From assembly GCA_964400785.1 (NCBI GenBank), contig CAYNWB010000068.1:1-10909 (forward strand): DNA of 10,909 nt, written 5' to 3'. The stretch is from CAVQGZ01 sp964400785 (GTDB taxonomy: Bacteria > Actinomycetota > Actinomycetes > Jiangellales > Jiangellaceae). Below, in pieces: positions 7,170-10,909 of this stretch (its first letter is position 1; each line of letters begins with the position of its first letter). A program made the position numbers and the translations under genes. Under the pieces are notes generated by a model. The model was not told where the DNA came from and did no database searches. It worked only from the letters and a program-made list of their open reading frames with translations.

Positions 7170-7179
7170 CACCTGCGCG

Positions 7180-7185
7180 ACCTTA
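7180..7185 (-). promoter_or_regulatory. Possible -10 box of the oxidoreductase operon
   Basis: On the minus strand TAAGGT (7185 to 7180) fits TANNNT. Seven bases (CGCGCAG) separate it from a GTG at 7172-7170 that is immediately followed in frame by ATG 7169. This is the spacing of a leaderless start, and no well-placed Shine-Dalgarno sequence is present. No -35 hexamer is evident. Confidence 0.45.
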
Positions 7186-7205
7186 CGGTGCCCGCACGCG
7201 GTGGG

Positions 7206-7211
7206 CACACT
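7206..7211 (+). promoter_or_regulatory. Weak -10-like element before the alpha/beta hydrolase
   Basis: CACACT, a one-base variant of TANNNT, ends 7 nt before the ATG at 7219, again the spacing of a leaderless mRNA. There is no purine-rich ribosome binding site before this ATG. Together with the minus-strand box it makes the 49-bp space 7170-7218 a compact divergent promoter region. The match is weak. Confidence 0.3.
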
Positions 7212-7218
7212 GTGTGGC

Positions 7219-8106
7219 ATGAGCCTCAGCACGGTTCGCCTGCCCGACCAGCGCACGCTCGAGGTGCTCGTCGAGGGGCCCCTGGACCGTCCGGTGGTGC
7301 TCGCGCACCACGGCACCCCGAGCACCGCGACCTTCTGGCGTGACTGGGTGCAGCCCTTGGACGACGCGGGGCTGTCGCTGGTCGCCTACACCCGTCCGGG
7401 CTACACCGGGTCGAGCCGCCACGAGGGGCGCCGGGTGGCCGACGCCGCCGCCGACGCGTCCGCGGTGCTCGACGCGCTCGACGTGTCGCGGGCGGTACAG
7501 CTGGGGTACTCGGGCGGCTGCCCGCACGCCCTGGCCGTCGGAGCGCTGGCCGAGGCACGGTGCCTGGGGGTGGTGGCCGTGGCGGGGGTGGTGCCGTTCG
7601 ATGCCGCGGGAGTCGACTTCTACGACGGCATGGGTCAGGAGAACCTCGACGAGTTCGGCGCCGCCGAGACGGGTGAGGCAGCGCTGTCGGCGTGGATGGC
7701 CGAGGCCGGCATGCCGATGCTGGCGGCAGGAGCTGACGAGCTCGCTGCGGCGTTCGGCGACCTGGTCGACGACACCGACCGCGCCGTGCTGCACGAGGGC
7801 TGGGCGGCCGACGTCGCCGAGGAGTTCCACCGGGTGCGCGAGGGCGGCCCCGACGGCTGGGTGGACGACGACCTGGCCTTCGTCGCCCCGTGGGGCTTCG
7901 CCCCGGCCGACGTCCGGGTGCCGGTCACGTTGTGGCACGCGGGGCGCGACCGCATGGCACCGGTCAGCCACTCCCGGTGGATGGCCGACGCGGTACCGGG
8001 GGCGACCTACCACGAGGTCGCCGACCTCGGGCACCTGGCGCTGCTGCGCCACCACCGTGGAGCGGTCGTCGACTCCCTGCGCGCGCTGGCCCCAGCGTCC
8101 CCCTGA
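7219..8106 (+). CDS. Alpha/beta hydrolase
   Basis: Predicted serine hydrolase of the alpha/beta fold, cytosolic (no signal peptide), substrate unknown. It is 295 aa. Visible elements: AHHGTPSTATFW (29-40), with the HG of the oxyanion hole; YTRPGYTGSS (57-66), the usual strand-4 to helix region; the nucleophile elbow GYSGG (96-100) with Ser98 and an unusual Cys-Pro-His right after it; AGRDRMAPVSH (241-251) with the probable acid Asp244; and DLGHLALL (269-276) with catalytic His272. A cap region (about 127-225) rich in Asp/Glu/Ala lies between. The open frame extends upstream to 7156, but ATG 7219 is preferred because similarity to the fold begins there and a start farther upstream would overlap the divergent gene's 5' end. 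It is divergent from the oxidoreductase operon and convergent with pgl. Confidence 0.9.
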   Translation: MSLSTVRLPDQRTLEVLVEGPLDRPVVLAHHGTPSTATFWRDWVQPLDDAGLSLVAYTRPGYTGSSRHEGRRVADAAADASAVLDALDVSRAVQLGYSGGCPHALAVGALAEARCLGVVAVAGVVPFDAAGVDFYDGMGQENLDEFGAAETGEAALSAWMAEAGMPMLAAGADELAAAFGDLVDDTDRAVLHEGWAADVAEEFHRVREGGPDGWVDDDLAFVAPWGFAPADVRVPVTLWHAGRDRMAPVSHSRWMADAVPGATYHEVADLGHLALLRHHRGAVVDSLRALAPASP

Positions 8107-8261
8107 TCCCTCTCCCCGACGCCCCGCCCCGAGCCCCCGCCCCGAGGCGGAATGATCACGTTAGGTACGCGTCTGGGGTGCTTCGCGCGGTGAATTCCCT
8201 GCGCACAGCACCTCTAGGCCGGGTCAGGGCCCCCCACCCTGAGCTCGACGCGGGAGCCGCG
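8107..8261. other. Convergent intergenic region, structured
   Basis: These 155 bases lie between the ends of the hydrolase gene and pgl and contain no plausible gene. The first 45 are a C-rich stretch in which a CGCCCCGAG unit occurs twice (near 8126 and 8140). The next 70 are less GC-rich and contain a possible imperfect stem: GGTGCT (8177-8182) pairs with AGCACC (8207-8212), and GCGC (8185-8188) with GCGC (8201-8204). The last part contains two small hairpins annotated separately. I recognise no known RNA family here. Confidence 0.5.
8224..8242. terminator. Small hairpin in the convergent region
   Basis: TCAGGG (8224-8229) and CCCTGA (8237-8242) form a 6-bp stem with a 7-nt C-rich loop. 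It lies downstream of both convergent genes and could serve either strand as a terminator, but it is short and has no T-run, so support is modest. Confidence 0.35.
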
Positions 8262-8263
8262 TC
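8247..8263 (-). terminator. Hairpin abutting the pgl stop codon
   Basis: GACGCGG (8247-8253) and CCGCGTC (8257-8263) form a 7-bp all-but-GC stem with a 3-nt loop. The arm overlaps the pgl stop codon (8262-8264), so on the minus strand it forms immediately at the end of pgl and is the best terminator candidate for the tkt-tal-pgl operon. There is no T-run. Confidence 0.4.
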
Positions 8264-9047
8264 ACTGGGGGCGCAGCAGACCGGGGGACAGCTCGGCTGC
8301 GGCTGCTCTGTCCAGCAGCCAGTGGGTCTCGTGGCGACCGGTGGCTGCGGCAGCGGGGACGGCCAGGGGCCCGGCTCCGCCGAGCGCCATGGCCACCGCG
8401 GCCGCCTTCGCCGAGCCCGCGGCCACGAGCCACACCTCGTCGGCGCACCGGATCGTCGGCAGCGTCAGCGAGACCCGCCGTGGCGGAGGCTTCGGCGACC
8501 CTTCCACGCCGACCACGGTGCGGGTGTCGTACAGCGCCGGCGCGTGGGGGAACAGCGAGGCGACGTGGCCGTCCGGTCCCACGCCCAGCAGCAGGACGTC
8601 GATGTGCGGCACTGGCGCGTGTGCCTCCACGTCGGCGTGGCGAGCGAGCTCGTCGGCATAGGCGGCGGCGGCCTCGTGCACGTCGTCCCCGCTCGGTCCG
8701 GCCAGCGGCGACCCCACGGCCGGCATCGGGTGCACCCGGGCCGGGTCGACCGGCACATGGTCGAGCAGCGCCGCGCGGGCCTGGCGGTCGTTGCGCTGCG
8801 GGTCGTCGTCAGGCACGAACCGCTCGTCGCCCCACCAGAGGTCGACGCGCGACCAGTCCACGGAGTCGCGCGCCGGGGCGGACGCGAGCGCCGCCAGCGC
8901 CGCGATGCCGACGGTGCCGCCGGTCAGCACCAGGCACGCCTGGCCACGGTCGGCCTGCGCCGAGACCAGCCGCGTGACGAGCCGACCGGCGACCGCCTCG
9001 GCGAGCGTGTCCGCGTCGCGCCACGCGGTGACGACCGGTGCGCTCAT
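8262..9047 (-). CDS. pgl: 6-phosphogluconolactonase
   Basis: Cytosolic enzyme of the oxidative pentose phosphate pathway that hydrolyses 6-phosphogluconolactone to 6-phosphogluconate. It is 261 aa, normal for the SOL/DevB-type family. Motifs: LTGGTVG (41-47) at the phosphate-binding loop (many homologues have GGSTP or a glycine-rich variant here), WWGDERFVPDDDPQRN (71-86), and LLGVGPDGHVASLFPH (153-168) with the probable catalytic His161. VSLTLPTI (192-199) and GSAKA (211-215) complete the family pattern. The ATG 9047 has AGGA at 9056-9053, 5 nt upstream. Only 25 bp separate it from tal, so it is the last gene of a tkt-tal-pgl operon. The zwf and opcA genes that often sit between tal and pgl in actinobacteria are absent, leaving the source of its substrate open. 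Confidence 0.95.
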   Translation of the reverse strand: MSAPVVTAWRDADTLAEAVAGRLVTRLVSAQADRGQACLVLTGGTVGIAALAALASAPARDSVDWSRVDLWWGDERFVPDDDPQRNDRQARAALLDHVPVDPARVHPMPAVGSPLAGPSGDDVHEAAAAYADELARHADVEAHAPVPHIDVLLLGVGPDGHVASLFPHAPALYDTRTVVGVEGSPKPPPRRVSLTLPTIRCADEVWLVAAGSAKAAAVAMALGGAGPLAVPAAAATGRHETHWLLDRAAAAELSPGLLRPQ

Positions 9048-9072
9048 GCCGATCCTGACGCGCCCGCGCCGG

Positions 9073-10203
9073 TCACCGAGCCCCGTCGAGGCGCGCGGCC
9101 ACAGTGTCGAGCAGCTGCTGCCAGCTCTGCTCGAACTTCGCCACGCCCTCGTCCTCCAGCAACGTGGTCACGTCGTCGAGGTCGACGCCCACCTCGGCCA
9201 GCTGCGCGAACGTCTGCTCGGCCTGCTCGTAGCCGCTGCGCACCGCGTCGGCATGCACCTCGCCGTGCTCGGCGACGGCCTCGATCGTCGCCTGCGGCAT
9301 GGTGTTCACCGTGTTGGGCGCCACCAGCTCGGTCACGTACAGGGTGTCGGGGTAGTCGGGGTTCTTCACCGACGTCGAGGCCCACAGCGGACGCTGCGAC
9401 CGCGCGCCCTGCCCGACGAGCCGCGTCCAGCGCTCGCTCTGGGAGCGGTGCTCGTAGATGCGGTAGGCCAGCCGCGCGTTGGCGACGGCAGCCTGGCCGC
9501 GCAGGGCAAGCGCCTGCGGCGTGCCGATCGCCTGCAGCCGGGAGTCGACCTCGGTGTCGACACGGCTGACGAAGAAGGACGCCACCGAGGCCAGCCCGTC
9601 GACGGGGTGCCCGGCGGCGAGTCGGTGCTCGACTCCGGACATGAACGCGTCCAGCACCTGCTCGTAGCGCTGCAGCGCGAAGATCAACGTGACGTTGACG
9701 CTGATGCCCTCGGCCAGGCAGCGGGTGACGGCGGGCAGGCCTGCCAGAGTCGCCGGGATCTTGATGAGCAGGTTCGGACGGTCGACCTCGGCCCACAGCT
9801 CGCGGGCCTGCTCGACCGTCGCCTCGGTGTCGTGCGCCAGCCGGGGGTCGACCTCCAACGACACCCGCCCGTCCACCCCGTCGGTGGCCCGGGACACGTC
9901 CGCGAGCAAGTCGCACGCCGCGCGCACGTCGTCGACCGTCAGGCGGCGTGCGGCCTGCTCGGCGTCGGCACCCTCGTCCGCGAGCCGCTCCAGGTCGGCG
10001 GCGTAGGCCTCGGATGACGAGATCGCGGCGGCGAAGATGGTCGGGTTCGTCGTCACTCCCGCCACCCCTCGCGTGGCGACCAGCTCGGCGAGGTTGCCGC
10101 TGGTGAGACGGTCGCGCGAGAGGTCGTCCAGCCAGATCGACACCCCGTTGCGCAGCAGGTGGACGAGCGGCTCGGGGGTGCCGGCGATCGAGGTGGTCGT
10201 CAT
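9073..10203 (-). CDS. tal: Transaldolase
   Basis: Cytosolic enzyme of the non-oxidative pentose phosphate pathway that moves a dihydroxyacetone unit from sedoheptulose 7-phosphate to glyceraldehyde 3-phosphate through a Schiff base. It is 376 aa, the length of the long actinobacterial/cyanobacterial type. Motifs: SIWLDDLSRDRL (22-33), GVTTNPTIF (49-57), SLEVDPRLAHDT (115-126), NLLIKIPAT (144-152) with Schiff-base Lys148, SVNVTLIF (168-175), SFFVSRVDTEVD, QRPLWASTSVKNPDY and APNTVNTMP. The open frame runs upstream to 10473, but that part is the shadow of tkt; ATG 10203 is chosen because it has a ribosome binding site and matches the family N-terminus. It sits 23 bp after tkt and 25 bp before pgl, in an evident operon. 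Confidence 0.97.
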   Translation of the reverse strand: MTTTSIAGTPEPLVHLLRNGVSIWLDDLSRDRLTSGNLAELVATRGVAGVTTNPTIFAAAISSSEAYAADLERLADEGADAEQAARRLTVDDVRAACDLLADVSRATDGVDGRVSLEVDPRLAHDTEATVEQARELWAEVDRPNLLIKIPATLAGLPAVTRCLAEGISVNVTLIFALQRYEQVLDAFMSGVEHRLAAGHPVDGLASVASFFVSRVDTEVDSRLQAIGTPQALALRGQAAVANARLAYRIYEHRSQSERWTRLVGQGARSQRPLWASTSVKNPDYPDTLYVTELVAPNTVNTMPQATIEAVAEHGEVHADAVRSGYEQAEQTFAQLAEVGVDLDDVTTLLEDEGVAKFEQSWQQLLDTVAARLDGAR

Positions 10204-10208
10204 CGTGG

Positions 10209-10217
10209 CCTTTCTCC
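10209..10217 (-). promoter_or_regulatory. Ribosome binding site of tal
   Basis: On the minus strand GGAGAAAGG (10217 to 10209) lies 5 nt before ATG 10203. It decides the start and removes about 90 spurious residues of upstream open frame that overlap tkt. Confidence 0.75.
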
Positions 10218-10226
10218 GGTGGGGTG

Positions 10227-10909
10227 TCAGCCGCGGGCCGCGGCGAGGCTGTCGTGGGCAGCCTGCACCACTGCCTCGGCAGTGATGCCGAACTCGGCGA
10301 ACAGCGTGCGGTAGTCGGCGGACGCACCGAAGTGCTCGAGGCTCACCGCTCGTCCCGCCGTGCCGAGCAGGCGGTACCACGGCTGCGCGACACCGGCCTC
10401 GACACTGACGCGCGCAGTGACGTCCGGCGGAAGAACCTCGTCGCGGTAGGACTGCGGTGCGGCGTCGAACCACTCGAGGCTGGGCATCGAGACGACCCGC
10501 GCGCGCACGCCGTCAGCGGCCAGGGCATCGGCTGCCTGCAGCGCGATCGCCACCTCCGACCCCGTTGCCATCAGCAGCACGTCCGGGCTGCCCTCGGTGT
10601 CGCGCACGACGTACCCGCCCCGCGCCACGGCATCGGGGTCGGTCTCGGCGAGCACCGGCACGTCCTGGCGGGTCAGCGCGAGCCCCACCGGGCGGCTGGG
10701 CATCTCGCTGTGCTGGGACAGCAGGGCACGCCACGCGCCGACCGTCTCGACCGCGTCGGCCGGACGCACGACGTCCAGGCCGGGGATGGCCCGCAGCGCG
10801 GCCAGGTGCTCGACCGGCTGATGGGTCGGGCCGTCCTCGCCCAGGCCGATGGAGTCGTGGGTATAGACGAAGATCGGGTTGATCTTCATCAGCGCCGCCA
10901 TGCGCACCG
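10227..10909 (-). CDS. tkt: Transketolase, C-terminal part (5' end outside window)
   Basis: Thiamine diphosphate enzyme of the non-oxidative pentose phosphate pathway that transfers two-carbon units between sugar phosphates. About 226 C-terminal residues are visible and the frame is still open at the window edge. The GTG at 10907 is an internal Val codon (VRMAALMKI), not a start. Visible: THDSIGLGEDGPTHQPVE, with the glutamate (Glu24 of the fragment) that activates the thiamine ring and the phosphate-contacting THQ; LRAIPGLDVVRPAD; LALTRQDVPVL; LMATGSEVAIAL at the start of the C-terminal domain; VEAGVAQPW; and HFGASADYRTLFAEFGIT near the end. It lies 23 bp upstream of tal in the same direction and is the first visible gene of the tkt-tal-pgl operon. 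No defect is seen. Confidence 0.97.
   Translation of the reverse strand, partial: VRMAALMKINPIFVYTHDSIGLGEDGPTHQPVEHLAALRAIPGLDVVRPADAVETVGAWRALLSQHSEMPSRPVGLALTRQDVPVLAETDPDAVARGGYVVRDTEGSPDVLLMATGSEVAIALQAADALAADGVRARVVSMPSLEWFDAAPQSYRDEVLPPDVTARVSVEAGVAQPWYRLLGTAGRAVSLEHFGASADYRTLFAEFGITAEAVVQAAHDSLAAARG

Noticed and set aside
5658..7343. Long plus-strand open frame (561 codons) opposite the larger oxidoreductase
   Set aside because: It is antisense to a clearly recognised dehydrogenase, has no motif and no ribosome binding site.
8120..8150. C-rich repeated unit that could suggest a tandem repeat or CRISPR-like array
   Set aside because: There are only two imperfect copies with a 4- to 5-base offset and no spacer regularity; this is low-complexity intergenic sequence.
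7890..9569. Plus-strand frame crossing from the hydrolase into pgl and tal antisense
   Set aside because: It spans two unrelated genes and an intergenic region, and its second half is mostly Arg/Ala/Pro, typical of a shadow frame.

Overview
This is a very GC-rich chromosomal window with GTG starts, strong third-position G/C bias and RbpA, a transcription factor restricted to actinobacteria. The gene order is recognisably actinobacterial: a gap-pgk-tpiA-secG block close to a pgl/tal/tkt block. The genus cannot be fixed from the sequence alone. Nearly all of it is ordinary core metabolism. I see no mobile element, CRISPR array, tRNA or rRNA, and no convincing new defence, toxin or biosynthetic system.

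Left block, + strand (1-3276). The 3' end of gap (glyceraldehyde-3-phosphate dehydrogenase) is followed by pgk and tpiA, so three consecutive lower-glycolysis enzymes are read in one direction. An 18-bp perfect inverted repeat lies between gap and pgk, and a 13-bp one between tpiA and secG. secG (Sec translocon subunit) and rbpA (RNA polymerase-binding protein) follow. rbpA seems to have its own promoter placed for a leaderless mRNA.

Middle block, - strand (7169 down to 3296). Three genes are joined by 4-bp GTGA stop/start overlaps: a 542-aa Gfo/Idh/MocA oxidoreductase with an extra N-terminal region of about 190 residues, a 320-aa Gfo/Idh/MocA oxidoreductase, and a DUF445 membrane protein. 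They look like one translationally coupled unit; the substrate is unknown. A divergent alpha/beta hydrolase (7219-8106, + strand) shares a 49-bp promoter region with this unit.

Right block, - strand (10909 down to 8262). The 3' part of tkt (transketolase), tal (transaldolase) and pgl (6-phosphogluconolactonase) form a pentose-phosphate operon. In many actinobacteria zwf and opcA lie between tal and pgl; here the two genes are only 25 bp apart, so the glucose-6-phosphate dehydrogenase step is missing from the cluster. A 155-bp convergent intergenic region before pgl holds several hairpin candidates.

The points most worth a second look are the missing zwf-opcA pair, the unusual N-terminal region on the larger oxidoreductase, the strong gap/pgk hairpin, and the leaderless-type promoters at rbpA and at the divergent promoter pair.
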